Source: Streptomyces zagrosensis | Lineage (GTDB): Bacteria > Actinomycetota > Actinomycetes > Streptomycetales > Streptomycetaceae | NCBI RefSeq assembly: GCF_014203645.1 | Contig: NZ_JACHJL010000003.1 | Coordinates: 124,001 to 188,000 of the forward strand | Reading direction: 5' to 3' | DNA: 64,000 nt | Notes under the pieces: model-generated | What the model was told of the DNA's origin: nothing | The model's database searches: none | What the model saw: the letters and a program-made list of their open reading frames with translations, nothing else | Translations under genes and position numbers: made by a program | In this document: positions 55,130-63,167 of the stretch, in pieces | Layout of the letters: every line of letters starts with the position of its first letter | Numbering within the stretch: position 1 is the first letter of the stretch

Positions 55130-55529
55130 GGAGGGGGCCGCAGGTGGTGAGGGTTGCGGGGGCGAGGTCTCCCGCCAGAGTGATCGCGCACGCGAGGTAG
55201 CGCGGGCTGCCCTGCGCCCCCGCGGGGCGAACCCAGTGGGGGCCGGGGCCGGCGGTGCGGTCGGTGTGTGGGATCAACGCCTGTCCGCTGGTGGCGACTT
55301 GAACGTAGCGGGTGAGGCGGGCGTAGGACCAGGGTGAGCGCTTGGCGTGTCCTACGGGGATGAGCCAAGTGCAGTGACCGGTTTCGGGGTTGGCGATCAT
55401 GGCGTCGCAAAACGTGTCGCGTAGCAGGTGCATGCCCGTGGTGAGGGGGGCTTGTACGAGGTCGAAGTGGTGGCCGATGGGTAGGAGGGAGTGCCCGGTG
55501 CCGGGTGGTGGTGTCCACGCGTACGTCAT
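54978..55529 (-). CDS. 183-aa actinobacterial hypothetical, zinc-binding-like C-terminus
   Basis: Not recognised by name. From ATG 55529 the protein reads MTYAWTPPPGTGHSLLPIGHHFDLVQAPLTTGMHLL, a DAMIANPETGHCTWLIPVGHA core and a C-terminal CVCGGPVYRDEATPGTETD, SEYLMHPACAQQ segment. The latter has a CxC...C arrangement fit for zinc. It overlaps the upstream 99-aa gene by 4 nt (ATGA), forming a two-gene unit. Such pairs are common in Streptomyces accessory regions. A truncated copy of its 3' end lies beside CRISPR array 1. Confidence 0.75.
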   Translation of the reverse strand: MTYAWTPPPGTGHSLLPIGHHFDLVQAPLTTGMHLLRDTFCDAMIANPETGHCTWLIPVGHAKRSPWSYARLTRYVQVATSGQALIPHTDRTAGPGPHWVRPAGAQGSPRYLACAITLAGDLAPATLTTCGPLPIRCVCGGPVYRDEATPGTETDGSEYLMHPACAQQATATNTARVGGRRRA

Positions 55530-55825
55530 GGGTGGCTCCAGGCACGTTCGTCGGCGGTGGGTCCGATGTCTTCGGCGGGGGTGATCAGCCATCCGAAGGT
55601 CACGTTGGCGGTGTAGTGCAGGTGGCGGCCGCCGGGATGGTCGATGGCTGCGTGGGTGCGGCACCAGCGTTGGGCTTGGCTGTGTTGGCCGGTTGGGCCT
55701 TGGTCGGATTCGGGTTGGGGGGATCGTTCGCCGCAGGCGGTGCAGGTGGCGCGTACGGCGTAGGGCGCGCCGTGGGGGTCGGGGCCGATGGTCATGTCTA
55801 CGAACCGGTAGGTGCTGCGGGTCAT
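55526..55825 (-). CDS. 99-aa conserved protein with CxxC (DUF7848-like)
   Basis: MTRSTYRFVDMTIGPDPHGAP, then YAVRATCTACGERSPQ, a middle AQRWCRTHAAIDHPGGRHLHY and an ending FGWLITPAEDI. Cysteines and histidines suggest a small zinc-binding protein. I recall this pattern from actinobacterial proteins labelled DUF7848, with limited certainty. It is coupled to the 183-aa gene. Its upstream region (55826-55920) is shared with the divergent phage integrase and may include the attachment site. Confidence 0.7.
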   Translation of the reverse strand: MTRSTYRFVDMTIGPDPHGAPYAVRATCTACGERSPQPESDQGPTGQHSQAQRWCRTHAAIDHPGGRHLHYTANVTFGWLITPAEDIGPTADERAWSHP

Positions 55826-55920
55826 CGCGTGGCTCCCCGGGGGGTGCGGGCGCAGGTAGGTCCGACACCCTGGGAACTACTCGGTAGCGGGCCGTTCCCG
55901 CAGGTCACAAAGGGTCTGAC

Positions 55921-57570
55921 ATGGCAACCGCCACCCTCACGCGCACCGATGGGCAACGCTCGCTCCCCACAAAGACCATGGAAACGAACACTCCGGGCGT
56001 GTGCCCGTGCCATGGCCGCCCGTGGGTGGACCTGTTGCTACGTAAATCCAAGATCGTGCGCGAGGGTGAGCGCGCGTTGTCCATCCGTGCGCAGGAAGAA
56101 CGGGGCCGCGCATGGGCCGACGAACACGGTTACTGTGTTCGGAAGGTCTGGAAAGAGAACCTGTCCGCGTGGTCCGACGTACGGCGACCCAAGTACGACG
56201 CTGCCATGTCGGCCGTCCTCGCGGGCGAGGTTCCCGCGCTGTGGTGCTACGCGCTCGACAGGTTCAGCCGCAAGGGTGCGGAAGCGGTGGTGCCGATCCT
56301 CGGTAAGGCTCGCGTGATCTTCGATTACGAGCGTCTTGACTCGATGGACGAGCGCGACCGCCGATGGATCATCGACCGTGCCGAGAACGCCCGCGAATAC
56401 TCGCAGCGTCTTTCCCACAACGTTCGCGTAACCAAGGATCGGCAGCGCAACGAGGGTCGTTGGCTCGGGAGGGCACCGTTCGGCCTGGTCGCCCATCGGG
56501 AAACTCGCCGCCTCTCCCCGAACCGCACGCCGTACACGTGCCTCATCAAGGGCCGCCGGGAACTCACTCCGTGGGAAGTGGTGACCCGGATTTTCAAGGA
56601 GATAGCGGGGGGCACGTCCTTGCATGCTCTTGCCCGGAAGCTGAACGAGGAAGGCATCCGGTCGAGCACGGGCAAGTTTTGGCGTGCGGACAGTATCCGG
56701 GCAATTGTCGTCCACCCCGTTTACGAGGGTTGGTTGACTGTCGCCCCGGGTGGAAGGTCGCACAAACGATCCGTGCACTACATCAACGACCAGGGCGAAA
56801 AGGTGCGCTGTGTTGATGCTGCCGAGTTGCCCGAGATGATTCCGGCGGACGTGGCTGCCCGTGCCCGTCGCGTGATGAGCGGGAATCAGATCATAGACAG
56901 CACCAGAATTGAGGGTCGGGCCGTTCACGCGCTTAGCGGGAAGATGCGGTGCGCGTCGTGCACCGGTGCCATGGTCATAGGCGGTACGTCGTACAACTGT
57001 CAGTTTCGTAGGGCTGGTGGTGCCTGCCCTGGTCCCGCGTCGGCATGGCGGGAAGCAATAGAGCGGTACGTGGTGGACGCGTGGTCGGCGCGGCTGCACT
57101 CGGCCGAGGATGACGACCCGCTGTTGCTCGCCGTTGCCGAGCGGTGGCAAGCTCTGTCCCGCCCCGACGAAAGCGAAGAGATCAAGGAAGCGCGCGCCGA
57201 ACTCAAGGCCGCGCAACTCAAGCTCGACAAGTTCCACGCGGACGACGCAGCCGACTTCTACGAGGGCCGGTCCGCGCGGTACCGCATCCCCCACAAGGTC
57301 GCTGCGGAAAAGCGGCTCGACGCTGCCGAGAAGCGCGTGAAGGAACTGGCCGGCGGGGGGCGCGTAGACATCACGTTCCTGATCGAGGGACACGCGGCCA
57401 AGACATGGCACAACGCGGACCCGCAGCTACGGCGGGACTTGCTCGGCCTCGCCATCGACACCGTGATCGTGACCAAATCCCCCGGACAGGGGAAGCCGTT
57501 CAAGGGTGAGGAGCGCGTGTCCATCGTGTGGGCGGCCCCCGAGACAGACGAGTACGAGCAAGCGGCATAG
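55921..57570 (+). CDS. int: Large serine recombinase (prophage integrase)
   Basis: A 549-residue phiC31-class serine integrase that joins attP and attB. The N-terminal catalytic domain has the nucleophile serine in LLLRKSKIVREGERALSIRAQEE (Ser43) and the DRFSRKGAEAV motif. The recombinase domain follows (WLGRAPFGLVAHRE; GTSLHALARKLNEEGIRSSTGKFW). A zinc ribbon comes next (GKMRCASCTGAMVIGGTSYNCQFRRAGGACPG), then a coiled coil (EEIKEARAELKAAQLKLDKF). It sits at the left edge of phage genes and is divergent from host-like genes, so the attachment junction should lie close by. Codons 11-18 contain one copy of a 20-bp element repeated downstream. Confidence 0.94.
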   Translation: MATATLTRTDGQRSLPTKTMETNTPGVCPCHGRPWVDLLLRKSKIVREGERALSIRAQEERGRAWADEHGYCVRKVWKENLSAWSDVRRPKYDAAMSAVLAGEVPALWCYALDRFSRKGAEAVVPILGKARVIFDYERLDSMDERDRRWIIDRAENAREYSQRLSHNVRVTKDRQRNEGRWLGRAPFGLVAHRETRRLSPNRTPYTCLIKGRRELTPWEVVTRIFKEIAGGTSLHALARKLNEEGIRSSTGKFWRADSIRAIVVHPVYEGWLTVAPGGRSHKRSVHYINDQGEKVRCVDAAELPEMIPADVAARARRVMSGNQIIDSTRIEGRAVHALSGKMRCASCTGAMVIGGTSYNCQFRRAGGACPGPASAWREAIERYVVDAWSARLHSAEDDDPLLLAVAERWQALSRPDESEEIKEARAELKAAQLKLDKFHADDAADFYEGRSARYRIPHKVAAEKRLDAAEKRVKELAGGGRVDITFLIEGHAAKTWHNADPQLRRDLLGLAIDTVIVTKSPGQGKPFKGEERVSIVWAAPETDEYEQAA

Positions 57571-57587
57571 CGCCGTACGGCCCGAGG

Positions 57588-57621
57588 AAGCCCCGGTTGG
57601 TCCCCGTGACCGCCGGGGCTT
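57588..57621. terminator. Terminator of the integrase gene
   Basis: AAGCCCCGG and CCGGGGCTT with a 16-nt loop, followed by TCTGCTG, 18 bp after the stop. Confidence 0.75.
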
Positions 57622-57699
57622 TCTGCTGCCCGCACACGGGCGCGTGGGGCCCTCGCCGGCTCGCCCTCGGGCGAGGCCGCTGCACAGCGGTGGTGCGAA

Positions 57700-57780
57700 G
57701 AGTGTTGAAGTGACGATTTTTTGCACTTTTTTAGAACCCTAAGAAAAACCTAGAGAGAAAAGAGATTGGGGTCTCTGGCG
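57700..57780. other. AT-rich segment in the phage
   Basis: TTTTTTGCACTTTTTTAGAA and AGAAAAACCTAGAGAGAAAA stand out sharply from the surrounding 70% GC sequence. No gene is supported. It could be a phage promoter region, an att site or a protein-binding region. Confidence 0.5.
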
Positions 57781-57804
57781 ACACCGCGTCACGGCGAGGG
57801 GCAC

Positions 57805-57894
57805 GGGCAACCCTCGCTCCCCACAGAAAGTAGGAAGCGGAAATGCCCCGCTCGCTCTCAGCGGCTCCGGGCAACCTTCGCTCCCCACAGTAAG
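57805..57894. repeat. Two copies of a 20-26 bp phage element (third copy in int)
   Basis: GGGCAACCCTCGCTCCCCAC-AGAAAG (57805-57830) and GGGCAACCTTCGCTCCCCAC-AGTAAG (57869-57894) are 64 bp apart. A third copy, GGGCAACGCTCGCTCCCCAC-AAAG, lies at 55951-55974 inside the integrase coding region. This spacing on both sides of int suggests protein-binding sites rather than chance. Confidence 0.7.
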
Positions 57895-58336
57895 TAGAGG
57901 GGGAAACGGTCGAACTCACCGCACGGTGACTACGGACTCCCTTCCGCTACTTCCGAGAGCGGGATTACCGCGCGCCCACCCAACACGGGGAACCTGGCGG
58001 ACTGAGTGCCTGACTCTCGGAACAAGCGTTGCCCGTGGACCACTCGCCCCCGTTGTTCGGGTGGCCGCGAGGGTCGTAGGGCAGCGCGTGCGGGGACCGC
58101 ACCGCCCACCAGTAACCGCCCCTCGCGGGCGCTGAACGGGGTTGTAAGACCGTGCGGTCCCCAAGTCGTCCCGACGTTCGCCCATGAGCGCCAGGACGAC
58201 GACCAAGCCCGCTGACCCAACGGCTAGAGGTGCGCGGTACCGGCCCCCTCGCGGGGAGATCCGTACGCAATCCGCAGAGTTCCCCGGTTCGAGTCCGGGG
58301 GCGGGCACAACGACGAACACCACAGAGGGGGCGCGC
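57895..58336. other. Non-coding phage stretch with a tRNA-like 3' half
   Basis: No gene is convincing; a 69-codon open frame from 57926 is Arg/Pro-rich and unsupported. At about 58207-58307 GCCCGCT pairs with GGCGGGC as an acceptor stem, and CCCGG-TTCGAGT-CCGGG is a textbook T-arm. The intervening 60 nt do not fold into normal D and anticodon arms, and position 8 is G rather than U. This is either a degenerate phage tRNA or a tRNA mimic. Confidence 0.35.
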
Positions 58337-58684
58337 ATGCGCTGTATCGACTGCACCGAGCCCGCCACGCACCGCGGACGCTGCAAGACCCATCACGAGG
58401 CGTACGAGGGACGTCCCAACGTCCGTTCCCGACGAGCACGGGGCCGACGACGGGCGAACCGTATAGACGCTGCCGCGAGGCTCCGCCGGCGGGTGGACGA
58501 GCGGGGCTCCGCGTGGTGCGACTGGTGCTTGGGTGATTACCCCGTGGACGGGGTGGACGTGGACCATGTGCGCCCGCTGTCCCTCGGCGGGGAGGACATT
58601 GACGGCAACGTGCAGGTGTTGTGCCACGGGTGCCACCAGCTCAAGACGAGTGCGGAGTTCCGGGCGGTAGGTGCTGGAACGTAG
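58337..58684 (+). CDS. HNH endonuclease (phage)
   Basis: A 115-residue protein from ATG 58337 after AGAGGGGGCG. It has a zinc-ribbon-like start (RCIDCTEPATHRGRCKTHHE) and an HNH core: CDWCLGDYPVDGVDVDHVRPLSLGGEDIDGNVQVLCHGCHQLKT, with the DH, N and H residues in place. Phage HNH proteins act as homing-type nucleases or in DNA packaging. The open frame extends to 58184, but that part overlaps the tRNA-like element and is unlikely to be translated. Confidence 0.85.
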   Translation: MRCIDCTEPATHRGRCKTHHEAYEGRPNVRSRRARGRRRANRIDAAARLRRRVDERGSAWCDWCLGDYPVDGVDVDHVRPLSLGGEDIDGNVQVLCHGCHQLKTSAEFRAVGAGT

Positions 58685-58721
58685 GAAGCACGTCTACAAA
58701 CGTATTAGTCCGCGGGGGCAT

Positions 58722-59507
58722 ATGAGGTTGGCACATCAGCCACCATTTCCATACTACGGCGCCAAGGGCAAACTAGCGCCCTGGATTGTCTCGCACATCC
58801 CGGAACACAAAGCGTACGTCGAACCCTTCTGTGGGTCTGCCGCGGTTTTGCTTGCTAAGGAGCGCTGCCGGACGGAGGTTTTGAACGATGCGAACGGCGA
58901 TGTGGTGACGTTTTGGCGTGTGTTGCGCGATCAGCCCGACGCGCTTGTTGAGGTTCTGCAAAGGACTCCCTATGCGCGGGACGAATACAAGGCGTCTCTT
59001 ACCTCTTACGGTGGCCTGCCAGAGTTGGAGCGAGCACGCAGGTTCTTCGTTCGCTGTTGTATGGCGTTCAATGCCTCAACCCGGAAGGTCGGGTTTTCGT
59101 CTTCCGCACCTGGCCGGACGGGTAAGGCACAGACGTTTGCAGCGCGTATTGACACGAGGTTGATGGAGGTTGCGGAGCGCGTCAGGGGTGTGGAGATAGA
59201 AAATGTTGATGCCTTGCGATTGGTGGACAGATGGCGCCAACCGGATACCGTTCTCTATCTGGACCCGCCGTACCTAGCATCCACACGCAAGAGTAAGCGC
59301 GATTACGCAACTGAGAGCAACACGGACGAGTTTCATGCATCCATGCTGCACACCGTGGCAGACTTCCCGGGAACAGTTTTGATTTCTGGTTATATGGGCG
59401 GTCCGTACGAGTCTCTGGGGTGGCGTTGTGAGCGTCGTGAGGTACCGGCGCACGTCTCGAACGCCGCGGGTGCACGACGAGTTGAGTGTTTGTGGATCAA
59501 TCGCTGA
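58722..59507 (+). CDS. D12-class DNA N6-adenine methyltransferase (Dam-like)
   Basis: A 261-residue phage adenine methylase. SAM-binding motifs are PFPYYGAKGKLAPWI and VEPFCGSAAVLLAK (motif I, F-x-G). The catalytic motif IV is LYLDPPYLAST (DPPY). It includes FFVRCCMAFNASTR, typical of the D12 class. It probably methylates phage DNA against host restriction. ATG 58722 is chosen; the preceding 17 codons overlap the HNH stop. Codon use is less GC-extreme than the host genes. Confidence 0.9.
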   Translation: MRLAHQPPFPYYGAKGKLAPWIVSHIPEHKAYVEPFCGSAAVLLAKERCRTEVLNDANGDVVTFWRVLRDQPDALVEVLQRTPYARDEYKASLTSYGGLPELERARRFFVRCCMAFNASTRKVGFSSSAPGRTGKAQTFAARIDTRLMEVAERVRGVEIENVDALRLVDRWRQPDTVLYLDPPYLASTRKSKRDYATESNTDEFHASMLHTVADFPGTVLISGYMGGPYESLGWRCERREVPAHVSNAAGARRVECLWINR

Positions 59508-59613
59508 TAACTGCGTCATCGGTTCGTCCACCAGGTGAGTCCCGACCCCCATCGCGGTGGTCACCGCAACGAGCCATCCGGGAACGCGCTGGAGCGACTG
59601 TGCGTGCTGCTAC

Positions 59614-60132
59614 CTAGCCGTTGCCGTAGGTGGTAGAGCCGTCCGGCTTCCATGGTTCGCGCTGCAAGCCCCGGTAGTTCATGTCGAGATGGCGTGCCCA
59701 TCGTGTGAGTTCGGTCCATGCTGCGTCAGCCTCGCGTGACCATTCGGCGGGCGCGTTTTCCACGATGTCGAGCGCCATGGCGACCCGCTGTTCTGCCGTG
59801 CCGAGCTGGTCCCGAACGCCCTCGGGCAGCATGTCCCCGCGGGCGTCGAGCATGGCGCGCAACCGTGCGCAGCACTGCGTCAGATGGTCACGGATGGCAG
59901 CGACGTTTTCGCGGGTGGGCCGGGGCGGTACGCACTGATCGAGGAACAGTCCTGCGGCAAGGTCGCACCAGTAGTGCGCTTCCCTGTGCAGCTCACTGCG
60001 CTTGGAGTCCGACAGGCCCGAGTAATACGGGGGCGGGTGCTCGCCGGCCGCTTTAGCGTTCACGCGCTCTTGCCTGGCCCACTGTTTCACCAGTCCTGTC
60101 ACGTCTGCCTGTGTGTAGTCCGCTGCTGTCAT
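59614..60132 (-). CDS. Phage hypothetical protein, minus strand
   Basis: A 172-residue protein, unknown family. It is helical and charged: ADYTQADVTGLVKQWARQERVNAKAAGEHPPP, SDSKRSELHREAHYWCDLAAGLFLDQC, TRENVAAIRDHLTQCCARLRAML and AAWTELTRWARHLDMNYRGLQREPW. It is transcribed against the flanking phage genes, so it may be a lysogeny or regulatory gene. Nothing in it supports a specific function. Confidence 0.65.
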   Translation of the reverse strand: MTAADYTQADVTGLVKQWARQERVNAKAAGEHPPPYYSGLSDSKRSELHREAHYWCDLAAGLFLDQCVPPRPTRENVAAIRDHLTQCCARLRAMLDARGDMLPEGVRDQLGTAEQRVAMALDIVENAPAEWSREADAAWTELTRWARHLDMNYRGLQREPWKPDGSTTYGNG

Positions 60133-60229
60133 ATCTACCCCCCTTGGTGGCTTGGTCCCAGGCTTGCTGACTTACGCGCTTTCGTCTGCGCCGCAGGGAC
60201 AGAAGCCGTGTTGCGCGGGCCACACTCGT

Positions 60230-60385
60230 TCACCTCTGCGTGAGCCACGCTGTGAGCCCGCTTCCTGTGGCCGTGGCGAGTGCTGCCACGAGCCATCCGG
60301 GGACGCGTTGAATCGTCAAGTGCAGTCCTGCACAACGGAGTTCAAAAGCGGCTGAGGGCTTGGCCTTGGTGCGGTTGTCTGCCAT
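60230..60385 (-). CDS. 51-aa putative phage membrane peptide
   Basis: A short ORF from ATG 60385: MADNRTKAKPSAAFELRCAG, then LHLTIQRVPGWLVAALATAT and GSGLTAWLTQR. The second half is an amphipathic to hydrophobic helix. A related segment, QRVPGWLVAVTTAMGVGTHLV, is encoded on the same strand at about 59525-59600 without a good start, so this looks like a duplicated small-protein motif. It lies upstream of the 172-aa gene on the same strand. It could be a holin-like or regulatory peptide; evidence is only sequence character and the paralogue. Confidence 0.45.
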   Translation of the reverse strand: MADNRTKAKPSAAFELRCAGLHLTIQRVPGWLVAALATATGSGLTAWLTQR

Positions 60386-60503
60386 GCCCCTATCCGACAG
60401 GCGGTGCCGTCAGTGCTACAAGCGTTCCCAGAGGCGGAAGTGGGTAAAGTGCGTAAAGATCATTTACAGCCACATGGTCTCGCCTCTTGCGGCGCTGACC
60501 CCC

Positions 60504-60899
60504 ATGCCCCGTAGACCCCGGCCCCCGTGCTCTGTCCCCGGGTGTCCCGAGCTGACTGCCCGTGGTGGCCGCTGTGCCGCGCACGAGCGTGAGGCGAACG
60601 CCGACCGTGCGTCGCGCGGTGGAGCCGTCTACACGACCCGTTGGCAGCGCATCCGGCGCGCGTACCTGTACGCCAACCCGTGGTGCGTGCTGTGTGGTCA
60701 GCCGGCGAACGTCGCCGACCATTTCCCTTTGTCCCGACGAGAGATGATCGCGCGGGGCGAGGTGAACCCGGACGCGGCGAAGCACCTTCGGCCGTTGTGT
60801 ATCGGGTGTCACAACCGCGAGACCGCGCGCAATCAGCCGGGCGGGTTCGCTGCTGAGGCTCGTTCGCGCCGTGAGGCGTCCGAGCGTCCGCCGTTCTGA
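60504..60899 (+). CDS. HNH endonuclease next to the terminase genes
   Basis: A 131-residue HNH nuclease. N-terminus CSVPGCPELTARGGRCAAHE is zinc-ribbon-like. The core is NPWCVLCGQPANVADHFPLSRREMIARGEVN, then LRPLCIGCHNRETARNQPGGF. HNH proteins directly upstream of terminase genes are common in HK97-type phages and are needed for cos cleavage. Start at ATG 60504 (MPRRPRPP); ATG 60474 is also in frame. It lies 95 bp before the small terminase gene. Confidence 0.88.
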   Translation: MPRRPRPPCSVPGCPELTARGGRCAAHEREANADRASRGGAVYTTRWQRIRRAYLYANPWCVLCGQPANVADHFPLSRREMIARGEVNPDAAKHLRPLCIGCHNRETARNQPGGFAAEARSRREASERPPF

Positions 60900-60994
60900 C
60901 CAGGGGGGTACTCCCGCCCCCGCCGCTGGCTGAGCGGCAGGGAGGCAAAAAACTCGCATGGCTCATTGGGCCGTTTCGGTGGAGGTGACTTAGC

Positions 60995-61474
60995 GTGGCA
61001 ATTCCCGGGCAGAAACCCAAGCCCCACATTCAAGCGGTCCGCGAGGGCACGTTCCGCCCCGACCGCAATTGCGAGGGTGCGACGTTCGCCCCGCTCTCCC
61101 CTGTCGAGCCCGATTGGGCCGAGCTATTTCCGGGGGACGCGTCGGACGACGTGCGGGGGAAAGCGGCTGACGTGTGGGCGAGGACGGTTCCCGCCCTGGT
61201 GTTCTCCGCTGGTCTCACCGACCCGCAGCGAGAGACAGCTATCGAGTATTGCGTGACGGTCGCCCGACTCTGGCAGGCCGAGCGCGAGTTGAGCCGTTCC
61301 GGCCTGGTGGTTGAGACGGAGCGCGGGAACGTGAAATCCCCGTGGGTGACGATTGCTGGTCAGTACCGAAGTCACTTCCGGTCGTTGGTCGGTGAACTCG
61401 GGCTCAGTCCCGCGTCAGCCACCCGGATTACCCCGCCGGAAAGCGGGGGCGACGATGACGGAGTCTTTGACTGA
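60995..61474 (+). CDS. Terminase small subunit (P27 family)
   Basis: A 159-residue protein from GTG 60995. The P27 pattern is visible: DDVRGKAADVWARTVPALVFSAGLTDPQRETAIEYCVTVARLWQAERELSRSGLVVETERGNVKSPWVTIAGQYRSHFRSLVGELGLSP, in pieces. It recognises phage DNA for packaging. Its last 20 bases overlap the start of the large subunit gene, coupling their translation. Confidence 0.9.
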   Translation: MAIPGQKPKPHIQAVREGTFRPDRNCEGATFAPLSPVEPDWAELFPGDASDDVRGKAADVWARTVPALVFSAGLTDPQRETAIEYCVTVARLWQAERELSRSGLVVETERGNVKSPWVTIAGQYRSHFRSLVGELGLSPASATRITPPESGGDDDGVFD

Positions 61475-63152
61475 CGGGCTGCCGGTCCCGTATGACGCGC
61501 TGCTAGAACTCGGGGTGACACCCGAGGAGATATCCGCGGCGCTCGCCTCGCGGCCCCTGGTGGTCGCTGCGCAAGCTGCGGCAGCTCCGGGCGCCTACTT
61601 CGATGTGTCTGCCGCTCGGCGTGCCATCGACGCTATCCAGTCGTTCAAGCACACCAAGGGTCGGTGGGGGCGGTCACGACTACGGCTCGACCCTTGGCAA
61701 ATCGTGTGGGTTATCGCCCCGGTTTTCGGGTGGCTCGCCCATGACCCCGAGTTGGGGCGCGCGGTGCGGATCATCCGCTCGGCGTGGATTGAAGTACCGC
61801 GTAAGAACGGAAAGTCAACTCTTTCATCGGGTATCGGGTTGGTGCTGCTGCTTGCCGACCGCGAGATAGGCGCCGAGGTATACGCGGCTGCTGGCAGCCT
61901 GCCACAGGCCGAACGCGTCTTTGATGACGCTAAGCGTATGGCGTTGACTTCCCGCGCCGTACGGGGCCGCGTAGAGGTCTTGCGAGGTCTTATACGCGTT
62001 CCTCGTACGGGCGGTATTTTTCGCGCGCTGTCCAAAATCGCCGAGACCGCGCATGGGCTGAACGTTTCCGGCGCGATCGTTGATGAAGTTCACGTGCATA
62101 AGCGGCGTGACCTGGTGGACGCGATCGAGACAGGAACGGGCGCACGTGACCAACCCTTGGTCGTATTCATCACGACGGCTGATGAGGGCGTGGAAGGGTC
62201 CATCTACGACGAGAAACACACGTATACGCGGCGGTGTGCGGACGGCATTGTGTCCGACCCTGGTCATTACGGGGTCATCTGGGCTGCCGAAGAATCAGAC
62301 GACCCTTTCAGCGAGGCGACATGGCGTAAGGCCAATCCCGGATTGGGTGCGTCGCCCTCGCTGGCCTACATGCGCCGTGAGGCGAACAAGGCGAAGTCCA
62401 CGCCGAGCTATTTCCCTACGTTCTGCCGGTTGTCTCTCAACAGGCGTATGCGGGCCGCTAGTCGGTGGCTGACGCTCACGCTGTGGGATGCGAACAACGG
62501 GCCGGTCAATGACAAGGCGTTCCGCTATCGGCGGGCATGGGGCGGGGTGGACCTGTCCGCGGTGTCCGACCTTTCGGCGTGGGTTCTGGTGGTCGAGTCC
62601 CGGAAACCCGGGGTCGAGCTGGAAGTGATATCGCGCTTTTGGCTGCCCGAGGAACGCATAGACGAGCTAGAGGCACAGCTACAGGTCCCGCTTAAACAGT
62701 GGGCGGACGACGGGCTGTTGACGCTCACCGAGGGCGACGCAATCGACTACGGGGCGATTGAGAAACAGATCATTGCGGACTGTCGTCGGCTCGACGTACA
62801 GCGAATCTCTTACGACCGCATGTTTGCCGGGCAGCTCGTCCAGCGCATCGAACAGAAAACCCGCGGCGTGGACGTGGTGCCCGTCGCGCAGACCTATCTA
62901 GGAATGAGCCCCGGCAGCAAGGAACTTGAAAGGCTGCTCCGCGAGAGCCGAATACACCACGGCGGAAACCCGATCCTCCGTTGGAATGCAAGTGTGGTCG
63001 AGGTATACCGGGACGGCAACGACAACTTGCGCCCCGTGAAACCTGACCGCGGGAAGTCGAGCGCCCGTATTGACGGTATCGCCGCTGTGGTCATGGCGCT
63101 TGACGGGTATGTCCGCCGACCGCTTAAGCGTGCCCGTGCGGCGAGCGCTTAG
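61455..63152 (+). CDS. Terminase large subunit
   Basis: A 565-residue packaging ATPase/nuclease of the HK97-like Terminase_1 group. The Walker A-like motif is WIEVPRKNGKST, Walker B ETAHGLNVSGAIVDEVHVHK, the coupling motif VVFITTADEG. The RNase H-like nuclease domain has acidic residues in WGGVDLSAVSDLSAW and YDRMFAGQLVQRIE. The C-terminal SSARIDGIAAVVMALDGY is also typical. Start ATG 61455 lies inside the small-subunit gene. Confidence 0.93.
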   Translation: MTESLTDGLPVPYDALLELGVTPEEISAALASRPLVVAAQAAAAPGAYFDVSAARRAIDAIQSFKHTKGRWGRSRLRLDPWQIVWVIAPVFGWLAHDPELGRAVRIIRSAWIEVPRKNGKSTLSSGIGLVLLLADREIGAEVYAAAGSLPQAERVFDDAKRMALTSRAVRGRVEVLRGLIRVPRTGGIFRALSKIAETAHGLNVSGAIVDEVHVHKRRDLVDAIETGTGARDQPLVVFITTADEGVEGSIYDEKHTYTRRCADGIVSDPGHYGVIWAAEESDDPFSEATWRKANPGLGASPSLAYMRREANKAKSTPSYFPTFCRLSLNRRMRAASRWLTLTLWDANNGPVNDKAFRYRRAWGGVDLSAVSDLSAWVLVVESRKPGVELEVISRFWLPEERIDELEAQLQVPLKQWADDGLLTLTEGDAIDYGAIEKQIIADCRRLDVQRISYDRMFAGQLVQRIEQKTRGVDVVPVAQTYLGMSPGSKELERLLRESRIHHGGNPILRWNASVVEVYRDGNDNLRPVKPDRGKSSARIDGIAAVVMALDGYVRRPLKRARAASA

Positions 63153-63167
63153 CACAAGGGGGGAAGC

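Noticed and set aside
46336..55820. cas genes expected beside the CRISPR arrays
   Set aside because: All substantial frames between and around the arrays were read; none shows Cas1, Cas2, Cas3, Cse or Cas5-7 features.
57926..58135. 69-codon phage ORF
   Set aside because: Arg/Pro/Thr-rich, no ribosome site, no motif; overlapping frames on both strands look equally random.
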